Made by a program: the position numbers and the translations under genes
Shown: piece by piece, positions 10,647 through 19,965 of the stretch
How the letters are laid out: each line of letters starts with the position of its first letter
Position numbering within the stretch: position 1 is the first letter of the stretch
Notes under the pieces: generated by a model
What the model saw: only the letters and a program-made list of their open reading frames with translations
Told to the model about the DNA's origin: nothing
Database searches by the model: none
Source: Acinetobacter larvae
GTDB taxonomy: Bacteria > Pseudomonadota > Gammaproteobacteria > Pseudomonadales > Moraxellaceae
Direction: 5' to 3'
Length of the DNA stretch: 64,000 nucleotides
Assembly (NCBI RefSeq): GCF_001704115.1
Contig: NZ_CP016895.1
Span: forward strand, 2,418,001 to 2,482,000

Positions 10647-11445
10647 GTTTACAGTTTAAAGTCCAGTCACCATTACCTTGTCGATGCCCCAATACCTTAA
10701 GTACCAAGACAAAGCTCAACAATAACAGCAAATACCATGAGCCTAACTTCCATAAACTGACCATATGCCAAGTTTCCAATTGCGAAGGATATAACCAGAT
10801 ATTAAAAAAAGTACTAATGTTTTCTGCAATCCAAATCACACATGCAAAAATTAATAACAGCACCAGCATGGGGATTTTGATCTGGCGTTGTTTCAGCGTC
10901 ATATAAACTTGTGTCTTATGGAATAATAAAATACTGCTTAAAAATAAAATATAACGTGCATCCCAAATAAAAAATTTAGTCATAAAGTTTAAATAAGAGA
11001 TGACAGACAATATGATCATCCACGAAAAAGGCGGAAGTGCACAAATCTTTACCTGAAATATTTTTAAAGCCCGCGCAAAAAAACTCCCTACGGCTGAATA
11101 CATAAAACCAGCAAACAGCGGTACGGTATAGATTTTAAAAACAACAGGTTCAGGATATTGCCAAGAGGCAATCTCGGGATGAGTAAGAAAAACCTCCATG
11201 ATCATTGCCAAGACATGAAAAATTGCAATCACCTTTGCTTCTTTCCAAGACTCCAATTTGCACAGCAATAATACGCTTTGAATGACTAAAGCATAGATCA
11301 ATAAAAGGTCATAACGATATAAGCCCCAATGTGCATCACTGCCAATGGGAGCTGTCACCATAAAGGCGAGCAATAGTAAAATACCAAACAAGGCAGAGGA
11401 AGCTGCCTTGTACAGTAAATGAAATAGATCTGAAATCATATGCAT
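10642..11445 (-). CDS. DUF817 family integral membrane protein
   Basis: 267 residues with about seven or eight hydrophobic segments (for example FGILLLLAFMVTAPI and IPMLVLLLIFACVIWIAE). The segment GLYRYDLLLIYALVIQ and the FYSA/FLxWDARY-like region resemble DUF817, an inner-membrane family with no assigned function. An ATG two codons in (11439) is an alternative start; neither has a clear ribosome site. It lies downstream of hemE on the same strand with a 39-bp gap, so the two may be co-transcribed. Confidence 0.75.
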   Translation of the reverse strand: MHMISDLFHLLYKAASSALFGILLLLAFMVTAPIGSDAHWGLYRYDLLLIYALVIQSVLLLCKLESWKEAKVIAIFHVLAMIMEVFLTHPEIASWQYPEPVVFKIYTVPLFAGFMYSAVGSFFARALKIFQVKICALPPFSWMIILSVISYLNFMTKFFIWDARYILFLSSILLFHKTQVYMTLKQRQIKIPMLVLLLIFACVIWIAENISTFFNIWLYPSQLETWHMVSLWKLGSWYLLLLLSFVLVLKVLGHRQGNGDWTLNCKL

Positions 11446-11484
11446 CGAATGCAGTTCAACACCAAATTTATATGTTATAAATAT

Positions 11485-12558
11485 TTAGGCAAGATATTTT
11501 GCGCTGTATTGGTGAACTGTATCGACAAAGATTTTCGGTTGGTCTGGGTCAACCCATTGTGTAATGCCGTGACCTAAATTTGCAACATAACCTGTTTTTT
11601 CACCGGCAGCATAAGCATCATCAAGCATATGTTTAACCGCAGTTTCTATCGTTGTGCGATCACCATACAAAGTCGCAGGATCCAAGTTACCTTGTAATGC
11701 GACACGCCCTTGTACCATTTGTCTAGCCACGTCTAAAGGTGTTGTCCAGTCCAAACCTAAAGCATCTGCACCGCTCGCTAACATCGGTACTAACCACTGC
11801 CCACCACCTTTGGTGAATAAGATAACAGGTATGCGTCGCCCCTCTTTTTCTTTTTGTAAGCCTGCGACGATCTTTTGCATATATTGTAAAGAAAAGCTTT
11901 GATATTGCTGATGAGCCAGTGCGCCGCCCCAACTATCAAAGATTTGAATTGCTTGTGCGCCCGCATCAATTTGTGCATTGAGATAGTCAATGACTGCATC
12001 TGCCAAATGATCCAATAAAGCATGTAATACTTCAGGCTGACGATATAACATTTGCTTGGTAAAGCGAAAGTCTTTACTCGAACCACCCTCAATCATATAA
12101 GTCGCCAAAGTCCAAGGGCTACCAGAAAAACCAATCAACGGGACCTGACCAGACAATGCGGAACGAATAGCACGCACAGCATCCATGACATAACTTAAGT
12201 CGCTTTGCGCATTTAACTTAGGCAAAGCAGCAACATCTTGCTCGGTGGCAATGGTCTTTTTAAACTTTGGACCTTCACCTGCTTCAAAATATAATCCCAA
12301 GCCCATCGCATCTGGCACAGTTAAAATATCAGAAAATAAAATTGCGGCATCTAAGTCATAGCGGCGCAAAGGCTGTAAAGTCACTTCACAGGCTAAATCA
12401 GTATTTTTACAGAGCGAGAGAAAGTCTCCTGCTTGACTCCGTGACTCACGGTATTCTGGTAAATAACGACCAGCTTGTCGCATCATCCATACCGGTGTAC
12501 AGTCCACTGGCTCGCGCAATAATGCACGCAAAAAACGATCATTTTTTAAGGTCGTCAT
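11485..12558 (-). CDS. hemE: Uroporphyrinogen decarboxylase
   Basis: Converts uroporphyrinogen III to coproporphyrinogen III in haem synthesis by removing four carboxyls; cytoplasmic. The signature [16 protein letters not shown] is at the N-terminus (residues about 21-36), with the substrate-site [14 protein letters not shown] and [17 protein letters not shown] motifs after it. 357 residues, the usual size. A single-copy core gene. Confidence 0.97.
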   Translation of the reverse strand: MTTLKNDRFLRALLREPVDCTPVWMMRQAGRYLPEYRESRSQAGDFLSLCKNTDLACEVTLQPLRRYDLDAAILFSDILTVPDAMGLGLYFEAGEGPKFKKTIATEQDVAALPKLNAQSDLSYVMDAVRAIRSALSGQVPLIGFSGSPWTLATYMIEGGSSKDFRFTKQMLYRQPEVLHALLDHLADAVIDYLNAQIDAGAQAIQIFDSWGGALAHQQYQSFSLQYMQKIVAGLQKEKEGRRIPVILFTKGGGQWLVPMLASGADALGLDWTTPLDVARQMVQGRVALQGNLDPATLYGDRTTIETAVKHMLDDAYAAGEKTGYVANLGHGITQWVDPDQPKIFVDTVHQYSAKYLA

Positions 12559-12772
12559 TTACTTTTCCAATCTTACAATCAAATTTTAGCCATCATAGCA
12601 AAAAGCAATAGATTGAGTCATGCTTTATCCAAGTTTAGCGCGGAATCATTCCCAAAATGAGTAACTTATTTTGGGATAAGAAACAAAACAAATACTGCAT
12701 AAAAAAACAATTTCTGTAATACTTGATAGGTTTTTTATATACCTACATCTATCATTGTAAAGGTCGCAATAC

Positions 12773-14041
12773 ATGTTCGTTCGCTCTATCCTTGCGCTGA
12801 GTTTAAGTACTATATTGGTTGGACATAGCTATGCAGCTCATAATACCCAGCAAGCCAATACAGACAAATCAGCTAAGCCTACACACAATACCAGCACAAC
12901 AGTTGTAGAAGACCCAATCGATCCACTTGCAATTGATGGTCAAAACAATTCGACAACCACAAAAATCTCAGCTCAAGAACAAAGTGATCTCAATAAAGCT
13001 TCTGCCACACTACAGAACTTAGAAAAGACTGAAAATCTTGATGCAACCATTGGACAAGCGCCCAGTGCCGACAAAACGCCTAGCAGCGCCCCTGTCACCG
13101 ACAGTAAAACAACCAGCCCCAAACCCGCCATCAAAGCATCTTGGACACTGGATGGTCTAAATAATGCGGAATGGTATGACAATATTGGTGCAGGTCAATT
13201 CCCAGTCTATGCCCGTGCCCATGTGATGTTGAATAATGCACATGCTTCTCCTGGTGCAATAGATGGCACCAGCGGCATGAATACCTTAAAAGCGATTTCA
13301 TCTTTCCAACAAATGAATGGTTTAAAAGCCACTGGGCAGCTCACCCAAGAAACTTGGGATGAACTGGTACGTTTACAAGGCAATAAAGCTGCTTTTGTGG
13401 AATACACCATTACTGCTGAAGATTTGAAAGGGCCTTATGCTGCTTCAATTCCACGTGACTATGCGCAACAAGCCAAAATGAAAGGTTTGTATTACACACG
13501 TGTCAGTGAAATGTTGGGTGAAAAATTTCATATGGATGAAAACTTCTTAAAGAAATTGAATCCAAATGCAACCTTTAAAAAAGCTGGTGAAAAAATCATC
13601 GTCAGCAATGTGCGTAATGACTTACCTGAAGATATACATTTGATCATTGCTCACAAAGGTGCCAAACAACTGTATTTGTTTAACCAACAAAATCAAATGA
13701 TTGCATCTTTCCCTGCAACCATTGGTAGTTCTGCTACGCCATCACCAATTGGCACCTATAAAGTAACGGGTGTTGCAAAAAATCCTTGGTATAGCTACTC
13801 ACCGAGTAATTTCGTGCAAGGGAATAACACCAAACCACTTTCATTACCCCCTGGTCCAAATGGTCCAGTCGGCAATATCTGGATCGGATTAAGTAAAAAA
13901 TCCTTTGGTATTCATGGGACACCAAACCCAAGCCTCATCTCAAAAACCGCATCACATGGCTGCATTCGTCTGACCAACTGGGATGCAAATGATTTAGGTA
14001 AAAAAGTTAAAGCAGGTGTTACGGTGAAGTTTTTAGAATAA
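12773..14041 (+). CDS. L,D-transpeptidase (YkuD) with peptidoglycan-binding domain
   Basis: Periplasmic cell-wall enzyme that forms 3-3 crosslinks or attaches proteins to peptidoglycan. A signal peptide (SILALSLSTILVGHSYA) is followed by a low-complexity Thr/Ser/Lys linker. A peptidoglycan-binding segment comes next (LKAISSFQQMNGLKATGQLT), then a LysM-like stretch (LKKLNPNATFKKAGEKIIV) and a C-terminal YkuD domain. The catalytic signature SHGCIRL (Ser394-His395-Gly396-Cys397) is intact, with HGTPN before it. 422 residues. It is divergent from hemE and closed by a strong terminator at 14085-14114. Confidence 0.92.
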   Translation: MFVRSILALSLSTILVGHSYAAHNTQQANTDKSAKPTHNTSTTVVEDPIDPLAIDGQNNSTTTKISAQEQSDLNKASATLQNLEKTENLDATIGQAPSADKTPSSAPVTDSKTTSPKPAIKASWTLDGLNNAEWYDNIGAGQFPVYARAHVMLNNAHASPGAIDGTSGMNTLKAISSFQQMNGLKATGQLTQETWDELVRLQGNKAAFVEYTITAEDLKGPYAASIPRDYAQQAKMKGLYYTRVSEMLGEKFHMDENFLKKLNPNATFKKAGEKIIVSNVRNDLPEDIHLIIAHKGAKQLYLFNQQNQMIASFPATIGSSATPSPIGTYKVTGVAKNPWYSYSPSNFVQGNNTKPLSLPPGPNGPVGNIWIGLSKKSFGIHGTPNPSLISKTASHGCIRLTNWDANDLGKKVKAGVTVKFLE

Positions 14042-14084
14042 TCACATCTGTCAACAGAACATCATGCTCTTGATGTAAAAAGCT

Positions 14085-14114
14085 AAAAACGCCAGTCATT
14101 GAACTGGCGTTTTT
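14085..14114. terminator. Bidirectional intrinsic terminator
   Basis: AAAAACGCCAGT pairs with ACTGGCGTTTTT across a 6-nt loop, giving a U-run in both directions. It ends the L,D-transpeptidase transcript and can also stop reading from the leftward hcp paralogue. Confidence 0.92.
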
Positions 14115-14268
14115 ATCATAATAAATACATTAAATTCCCTTAAAAATCAAATAATTTACTTTTAAATACAATATGATAGATTAAATACAAGACATTTATA
14201 AAAACAGTCTATTTAGAATGATCTTTATATACTGCAATCTCTAAGTTAAGCTAAGTTAACTTCAGCAC

Positions 14269-14772
14269 TTAAGCCGCATAAGATGCTGTATTATTGGAAA
14301 GAGACCATTTTTTCACCACAGAACCTTTCGATGCACCAGTAATATCTTGCTGATTATAAGTCCATTCTACCGCTGCATATTTTAATGCCAATGCTTCTTT
14401 CGGAATACCCTCTTCATTGACGGTTGGCGTAACACTGGCAACCAGCACATGCTTTAACTTGATCTGTAAATACTTAATACGCTGATCGCCATTGGCACGA
14501 TAAAAATCGATTTGTACTTCATCAAAGGTATGCCCAGCCGAACATGCCTCCCATAGTTTAGGGCTGGTTGCATCGAGATCTTTCACAAAAACCATATCAG
14601 AATGTTCTACGCGTTCAGCGGTATGCCCACCAACACTTGAGGAGGTTGCAGACTTGGGTTGGCGGATATGATGTGACCAAGTATTGGCTTCTAACCAGTT
14701 TTTATGTTCAGTATCTCGAGATTCACCCTCAATCTTATAATTGCCTAAAAATTGAATATAAATATCTTTCAT
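14269..14772 (-). CDS. hcp: Hcp paralogue (T6SS tube protein), orphan copy
   Basis: Hcp hexamers stack into the inner tube of the T6SS and are secreted. 167 residues, aligning without gaps to the Hcp of the main locus (52576-53079). By eye the two share roughly 85%, with a completely identical block from RQPKSATSSSVGG to LWEACSAG. It begins MKDIYIQF and ends NNTASYAA. An AsaA paralogue lies upstream on the same strand and a TssK paralogue faces away. Differences cluster at both ends, so it may carry different cargo or serve as an alternative tube unit (inference). Confidence 0.93.
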   Translation of the reverse strand: MKDIYIQFLGNYKIEGESRDTEHKNWLEANTWSHHIRQPKSATSSSVGGHTAERVEHSDMVFVKDLDATSPKLWEACSAGHTFDEVQIDFYRANGDQRIKYLQIKLKHVLVASVTPTVNEEGIPKEALALKYAAVEWTYNQQDITGASKGSVVKKWSLSNNTASYAA

Positions 14773-14947
14773 GTTTTATTGTCCTTGTTGTGATAATAAA
14801 AAGATCAGCGTCCACTGATAACGCGATAAATTAACACTGTTAAATTTATATTGTTCAGTAAGCGCTCATCTATTGTGCAATGATGTGATCTGTCACATCG
14901 GGTAAAATCAATATCTTATACAAGACAAGACCTGTTGCTAAACCCTA

Positions 14948-15628
14948 TTATTTTAAGCCATTAAAAGGATCACTTGATGATCCACTCGCGCGCTGTGTGC
15001 TTTTATGATTGTTATCATGCTGACTTACATGAGTGCGTGGTGTTACTTTGTTTGGCGTTACCGCCTTCGGTGTCGTTACGCGACGTCTGCTTTGGGGTTT
15101 TGTGGGTACAGTCGCTGGCGCTGCATGCTCTACTGTCACGGCTTTAGCCACGACAGTTTCTTTGGGAGCACCTTGTGCGAGCTGAATATTATGCAATAAA
15201 TTTTGCGTGCTGGTCAGTTGATCCGACGGTAAATACCGCGCCTCATGTTCACGCATCTGTAAAATTGCTTGATTCGCCAAAGCGCTACTGGCAGCAAATT
15301 TTACATCGGTTAAAACATTATGCTGAATATGACGCTGTTCTAGCGTATTGATTATTGTCAGTGCTTTATAAGGTTGATCTAACTGAGTAAATCGTTGCGC
15401 AGCTTGGATCAGATAAATGGATTGTTGTTGCGGCTCTTTATTTTTTTTATCGCAAATCTGCGCGTAAATACTCAATAAAGTTGGGTCGGCAGCTCCATTT
15501 ACCAATGGATTTTTTTTGATACAACTGCGACTCAATTTAACCGATTCCGCATACAGTGCGGTACTGCATAAACCCATAGAAAACATTACAGCCGATATAA
15601 TTATTGTCTTTTTCAAAATTAACCTCAT
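14948..15628 (-). CDS. AsaA paralogue (T6SS periplasmic accessory protein), orphan copy
   Basis: Related to the AsaA-type protein at 55135-55803. Both start MRL-LK, carry a signal peptide, then share CIKxNPLV-G--DPTLL-IY-Q-CDK, an alpha-helical middle, an E-RYL-S motif and a basic Pro/Thr-rich tail ending PF-GL-K. AsaA of A. baumannii is reported as a periplasmic protein that binds TssM and aids assembly. I start at the ATG at 15628 because it aligns with the homologue; a 42-residue upstream extension has no counterpart. 226 residues. It is upstream of the hcp paralogue on the same strand, with a 175-bp gap. Confidence 0.8.
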   Translation of the reverse strand: MRLILKKTIIISAVMFSMGLCSTALYAESVKLSRSCIKKNPLVNGAADPTLLSIYAQICDKKNKEPQQQSIYLIQAAQRFTQLDQPYKALTIINTLEQRHIQHNVLTDVKFAASSALANQAILQMREHEARYLPSDQLTSTQNLLHNIQLAQGAPKETVVAKAVTVEHAAPATVPTKPQSRRRVTTPKAVTPNKVTPRTHVSQHDNNHKSTQRASGSSSDPFNGLK

Positions 15629-16199
15629 GTTTAGGATAAAAATTATTTTAATTGCTGCATATTGGTTTTCAGCTGCCCTAAATCTGTCATGATTGGGATG
15701 GCGTGATAGAAATGCTTTTTTGCTGCTCATTATTTTTATCATGATGATACGCAATACATCATAACTTTTCAGTTGCTAAGCGCTTCAATCTTTTTGTAAA
15801 GAATAGCGACCTCGACTCAAGTCATTGGCAAGCTAAAAGCCATACTGTTTATTTTTTTAATATTTATCAAAAATATAGTTTGATACAACTGAACTTTAGA
15901 GGGCTTAGCCCTATTGTGTACCAAATGGATTAAAAATCCAGATTATTAAATTATCTATTAAATTCATATTCTTATTCGACAAATGGCTTCGTATAATAAC
16001 AAAAAACGACCGCTTTATACACTTGAACTGCGATGCAATCTCATAGATCCACCGTAGTCATCAAGTTATACCAGCAAAGCTACAACAATCTATATGATCT
16101 TCATGCCCTAGGCAAATCAACAGCAATATTTGATGTGCCTTAAGCGCCTATAAAAACCATAAACGCAAGCTATAAGCGTAATATTTAAGAGTATTCTCT
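15629..16199. other. Divergent intergenic region of the orphan T6SS set
   Basis: About 570 bp between asaA-like (leftward) and tssK-like (rightward) genes. In the main locus clpV and tssA lie between the corresponding divergence point and tssK. I find no remnant of them here that I can support by eye. The region is AT-rich and should hold the two promoters. Confidence 0.5.
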
Positions 16200-17564
16200 A
16201 TGTTTAAAGCAGACAAAGTCCTATGGGGCGATGGTTTATTTTTACGCCCACAACATTTCCAATTACAAGATTATTATCAACAACAACAGCTGAACCAAAA
16301 TATCAATGCCATACAGATTTATGCTTTTGGTATTCAGAATCTGTTATTTGATCACGTCCAATTACAACTCAATATTTTGGCGTTACATCAAATCTGTATG
16401 CTGTGGCAGGATGGCGATATTTATAATGCACCAGATCAAGATCTACTACCTGAACCACTTGCCTTAGATACGCTGGAAATGCAAACAGAAATGTTGGTTT
16501 ATTTGGCATTACCTGTCGTACAAGCCAATAAACAAAATCTATCCCAGCAAAATAACAGCCAAAGCGGTCGCTATCATCACTATTTAGCCAATACCCAAGA
16601 TTTATTTACCAATGCACCAGCAGCCGACATTACCCTATTGCATAAACAAGCGCAGTTTAAACTTAGTGCAACACAATTAACCGATCAACATCATGACGAT
16701 GGTTTTCTATATTTAGCAATCGCCAAATTAAAGCGACAAAATACAGGTCATTTTGAGCTGGCTCAGGATTTTATTCCAGCATTACTCCATTTACATGCTT
16801 CTGAGCGTTTATTGCAAAATCTAAAACGAATTTTAAATGTGATCAAAACTAAAATTAAAACCATTCAGGCCAATAACCGCGAAAATGAACAAAAGCTTAT
16901 AGAATTTCGTTCAGGAGATATTGTTTCATTTTGGTTGGTCAATGCCCTCAATACGGCCTATGCCAGTTTGGCACATTTATATCAACATCCAGATGTACAT
17001 CCAGAAAGACTTTATAATGAGCTATTAAAATTGACTGGTTCGTTACTGACTTTTTCCACTGCCTATGATGTTGAGCATTTACCCCCATACCAACATTTAG
17101 ATTTGTATAGCAGTTTTAATGCGCTCGATAAGATTTTAAGAGATTTATTAGATACCATTATCTCCAATCGTTACATCAGTATTGCGCTCAAAGAAATACG
17201 CCCTTCTTATTGGCTGGGTAGCTTAGAAAGTGACAAAATTAACCGAGATAGTCGTTTATATTTGGCGGTATCCAGTCGCGCAATGCCTAGCCATGAATTG
17301 ATTCAACTGGTGCCGTTACGCTTTAAAGTGGGAAGTAGCATTGATGTAGAACAACGTGTAGTGTCCGCTTTGGCTGCTGTACCACTACAACACTTATTAC
17401 AAGTTCCCACTGCTATTCCGGTTCGATCAGGCGTACATTATTTTGAAATTGAACCGCATCATGTGCTTTATCAAAACATGCTGCAATCCGAGGCAATTTG
17501 TATTTATGTTCCAAATGGTTTTCAAGACATTAGCCTAGAACTTATCGCCGTTGTAAATGCTTAA
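16200..17564 (+). CDS. tssK: TssK paralogue (T6SS baseplate), orphan copy
   Basis: TssK trimers link the T6SS baseplate to the membrane complex. 454 residues, the same length as the TssK of the main locus (60107-61471), and clearly similar along the whole chain. Both start MFKA-K-LWG-GLFLRPQHFQ, and the central block NRENEQKLIEFRSGDIVSFW is nearly identical; the C-terminus FQDISLELIAV matches too. The frame is intact, so it has been under selection. No tssL follows; a hairpin-rich stretch and convergent folE come next. It may replace or modify the standard TssK, or be a recent relic. Confidence 0.92.
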   Translation: MFKADKVLWGDGLFLRPQHFQLQDYYQQQQLNQNINAIQIYAFGIQNLLFDHVQLQLNILALHQICMLWQDGDIYNAPDQDLLPEPLALDTLEMQTEMLVYLALPVVQANKQNLSQQNNSQSGRYHHYLANTQDLFTNAPAADITLLHKQAQFKLSATQLTDQHHDDGFLYLAIAKLKRQNTGHFELAQDFIPALLHLHASERLLQNLKRILNVIKTKIKTIQANNRENEQKLIEFRSGDIVSFWLVNALNTAYASLAHLYQHPDVHPERLYNELLKLTGSLLTFSTAYDVEHLPPYQHLDLYSSFNALDKILRDLLDTIISNRYISIALKEIRPSYWLGSLESDKINRDSRLYLAVSSRAMPSHELIQLVPLRFKVGSSIDVEQRVVSALAAVPLQHLLQVPTAIPVRSGVHYFEIEPHHVLYQNMLQSEAICIYVPNGFQDISLELIAVVNA

Positions 17565-17656
17565 AGAGGTGATTTAAAAAATACATTAAAATTTTATAAC
17601 AAGGGCTTCGATTTAAGCCCAAAACGAGCCTTAAAATGATGTCATTCAATCAATAG

Positions 17657-17759
17657 CACTCAGCCCTGAACAAAACCAGCAAACCATGTTGTTCAGGGTT
17701 GAGTGTGTCGCAAGATGACACTTGAGAGCGTTGCGACACGCCATACTTGCCAGCGCTCT
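17657..17759. repeat. Cluster of inverted repeats between convergent tssK-like and folE genes
   Basis: Three adjoining inverted repeats: 17657-17673 with 17689-17705 (17-bp arms, one mismatch, CACTCAGCCCTGAACAA), 17705-17713 with 17731-17739 (GTGTCGCAA/TTGCGACAC), and 17725-17730 with 17754-17759 (AGAGCG/CGCTCT). The second and third overlap and so cannot both form. No clear U-run follows, so a simple terminator is uncertain. Confidence 0.7.
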
Positions 17760-17792
17760 ACTCAAATGCAAAACTTCACATCGAGTATTCAC

Positions 17793-18347
17793 TTAATAGA
17801 CTTCGGGTAATGCTTGTAAGAATTCTTGACGTACATCTTTGTCTGTTTTGAAATCGCCCACATAAGCGACGGTACGCGTAGTCGAAGCTTGCTTACTCAC
17901 ACCGCGCATCATCATACACATATGCGCCGAGTCAATCATGACTGCAACACCACGTGCCTGTGTCACTTCTGCAATGGCTTCAGCAATTTGCTGGGTTAGC
18001 GTTTCTTGAATCTGTAAGCGACGTGCAAACATTTCTGTAATGCGGGCAAATTTAGACAGCCCTAGCACATGCCCTTCGGGTAAATAGGCAATATGAACGC
18101 GCCCAGAAAAAGGCAGTAAATGATGTTCGCACAACGAATAAAATTCAATATTCTTGACTAAAACCATTTCATGATTATCAGACGGGAAGACCGCATTATT
18201 GGTCACTTCCGCGAGTGACTGTGTATAACCTGAGGTCAGATAAGAAAAAGCTTTAGCAGCACGTAACGGCGTATCTTTAAGACCTGGACGATTAAGATCC
18301 TCACCCACTGCTGTGAGGATATTGGCGTAGGATTGCTGCATAGACAT
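17793..18347 (-). CDS. folE: GTP cyclohydrolase I
   Basis: First step of folate (and queuosine precursor) synthesis: GTP to 7,8-dihydroneopterin triphosphate. The zinc and active-site motif [18 protein letters not shown] and the [16 protein letters not shown] motif (here [14 protein letters not shown]) are intact. 184 residues, typical of the type IA enzyme. Leftward, downstream of an Smr gene with a 76-bp gap. Confidence 0.96.
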   Translation of the reverse strand: MSMQQSYANILTAVGEDLNRPGLKDTPLRAAKAFSYLTSGYTQSLAEVTNNAVFPSDNHEMVLVKNIEFYSLCEHHLLPFSGRVHIAYLPEGHVLGLSKFARITEMFARRLQIQETLTQQIAEAIAEVTQARGVAVMIDSAHMCMMMRGVSKQASTTRTVAYVGDFKTDKDVRQEFLQALPEVY

Positions 18348-18423
18348 AAAACGTGTTCACTTAAACTGATCGAACTGGGACGACGGCATTGTAGCAGAAA
18401 ATATGTGAAATTCTGACAACTAT

Positions 18424-19113
18424 TCAAGCACGCTGTTGAGTTCGGTCGTATTTGGGATTTTTTTCGGCACGTTTGAGCAGTACCAATACGGCACCCGTAC
18501 CCCCTTGTTGCTCTGGTGCACTGACAAAAGCCAATACATCACGATGCTGACGTAGCCAGCCATTAACATAACTTTTTAATAAAGCATCCGGTCCTTTACC
18601 ATGCACCACTTTTACCACATTTTGGTTTTCAGCTTTTGCCATTTCAATGACTTGCAATACAGCACTGCGCGCTTGTTCAACCGTACAACCGTGTAAATCT
18701 ACCGCTTCATACCAACGCAGATTACCAGCTTTTAAATCTTCAAACACGCGATGCTGTAAGGTTGCAATGCGATAACTTAATTTAGACTGACTGCCTACCG
18801 GGTTTAAAATCGCTTGGGTATCTGATAACTCAACATGTTCCGTTTGCACTGGACCTTCTGCTGCTGCACGTTTCGCCAAAATCTGCGCATCAACCACTGG
18901 GCGCTGCGGCTTGGTTGGCTGTACCTGATTTTGCTTAGGCATCGGGACAACCCCGTGTAACGCACTCAAGAAAATCGTGCGGTCATCTTCGACCACGTCT
19001 ATCTTTTCAACAGGCGCAACACTTTTTGCCGTTGTCACAACACCAATCTGCTTTTTAAAAGCTTTGAGAAGTTTTTGCTGTTCTTTGGACAGCGTTGAAT
19101 CAGAATTACCCAT
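18424..19113 (-). CDS. Smr-domain protein (SmrA/YdaL-like)
   Basis: A C-terminal Smr domain with DLHG and HGKG motifs (VDLHGCTVEQARSAV, VKVVHGKGPDALL) follows a charged, low-complexity N-terminal half. Stand-alone Smr proteins are nucleases acting on DNA or on mRNA in collided ribosomes; which applies here cannot be told. 229 residues, cytoplasmic. It lies downstream of trpC on the same strand with a 39-bp gap, so it may be read from the trp operon. Confidence 0.85.
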   Translation of the reverse strand: MGNSDSTLSKEQQKLLKAFKKQIGVVTTAKSVAPVEKIDVVEDDRTIFLSALHGVVPMPKQNQVQPTKPQRPVVDAQILAKRAAAEGPVQTEHVELSDTQAILNPVGSQSKLSYRIATLQHRVFEDLKAGNLRWYEAVDLHGCTVEQARSAVLQVIEMAKAENQNVVKVVHGKGPDALLKSYVNGWLRQHRDVLAFVSAPEQQGGTGAVLVLLKRAEKNPKYDRTQQRA

Positions 19114-19152
19114 AGCAAATTTTAAATTATTCCTCTAGCCAATGAATGGCAA

Positions 19153-19956
19153 TCAAAGTGATTGTGGCTGACCAAACAGCGCTTGTAAGGCCTGACCTGG
19201 ATCAGGCTGTTTCATAAAGCTTTCACCCACCAAGAAAGTATGAATATCATGTTGTTGCATCATTGCAACTTGCTCAGTACTGGCAATACCACTTTCTGTA
19301 ACCAACAAACGATCTTGAGGCAATAATGCTTTTAAACGCAAGCTATTTTGGATATCAACAGCAAAGGTTTTAAGATTACGGTTATTGACGCCGAGTAAGC
19401 AACGTTCATCTAATTGTAATGCCCGTTCCAGTTCATGTTCATCATGCACCTCAACCAAGACATCCAAATGTTGTTCAAAAGCTGTTTGTGCCATTTCTTG
19501 CAATTGTTGATCAGATAACGCTGCAACGATTAATAAAATACAATCCGCATGCAAAGCACGTGCTTCAACCACCTGATAGGGATCAACCAAAAAGTCTTTA
19601 CGCAAAGCCGGCAAAGCGCAATGTTGACGTGCAATAGCAATATTTTGATCATGCCCTTGAAAAAAGTCTACATCGGTTAACACAGATAAACAGGCTGCAC
19701 CTGCTTGTTCATACTGTGCCGCAATCTGTGCAGGATCGAAATCAGCACGAATAATGCCTTTTGAGGGTGAGGCTTTTTTAATTTCAGCAATAATCGCTGG
19801 ACGTTTGTGCTGCAAAGCTTTGGCAAATGCTCGTACTGGACTCGCAGCTGCCGCCCATTGCTCAACATCATGTAAGCTCCGATAAGCCTGACGCTCAGCC
19901 AACTCTTCATATTTGCGCGTAATAATGCGCCCTAAAATTGTATTTGCAATATCCAC
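19153..19956 (-). CDS. trpC: Indole-3-glycerol phosphate synthase
   Basis: Closes the indole ring in tryptophan synthesis. TIM-barrel enzyme with the KKASPSKGIIR signature near residue 60, LRKDFLVDPYQV, LGVNNRNL and VTESGIAS motifs. 267 residues. The start is a GTG at 19956 with AGGGG upstream, 9 bp after the trpD stop. Third gene of trpGDC; trpE is not in the window, as usual in Acinetobacter. Confidence 0.96.
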   Translation of the reverse strand: MDIANTILGRIITRKYEELAERQAYRSLHDVEQWAAAASPVRAFAKALQHKRPAIIAEIKKASPSKGIIRADFDPAQIAAQYEQAGAACLSVLTDVDFFQGHDQNIAIARQHCALPALRKDFLVDPYQVVEARALHADCILLIVAALSDQQLQEMAQTAFEQHLDVLVEVHDEHELERALQLDERCLLGVNNRNLKTFAVDIQNSLRLKALLPQDRLLVTESGIASTEQVAMMQQHDIHTFLVGESFMKQPDPGQALQALFGQPQSL

Positions 19957-19965
19957 TTGCAGCCC

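Noticed and set aside
12650..12676. Hairpin TCCCAAAAT/ATTTTGGGA between hemE and the L,D-transpeptidase gene
   Set aside because: It lies in a divergent promoter region with no U-run; too little to call a terminator or an operator.
15629..15754. N-terminal 42-residue extension of the AsaA paralogue
   Set aside because: The homologue at 55803 starts at the matching MRL position with a signal peptide directly after it; the extension would bury the signal peptide.
17565..17656. Remnant of tssL after the orphan tssK
   Set aside because: Reading the short stretch after the stop shows nothing like the TssL N-terminus.
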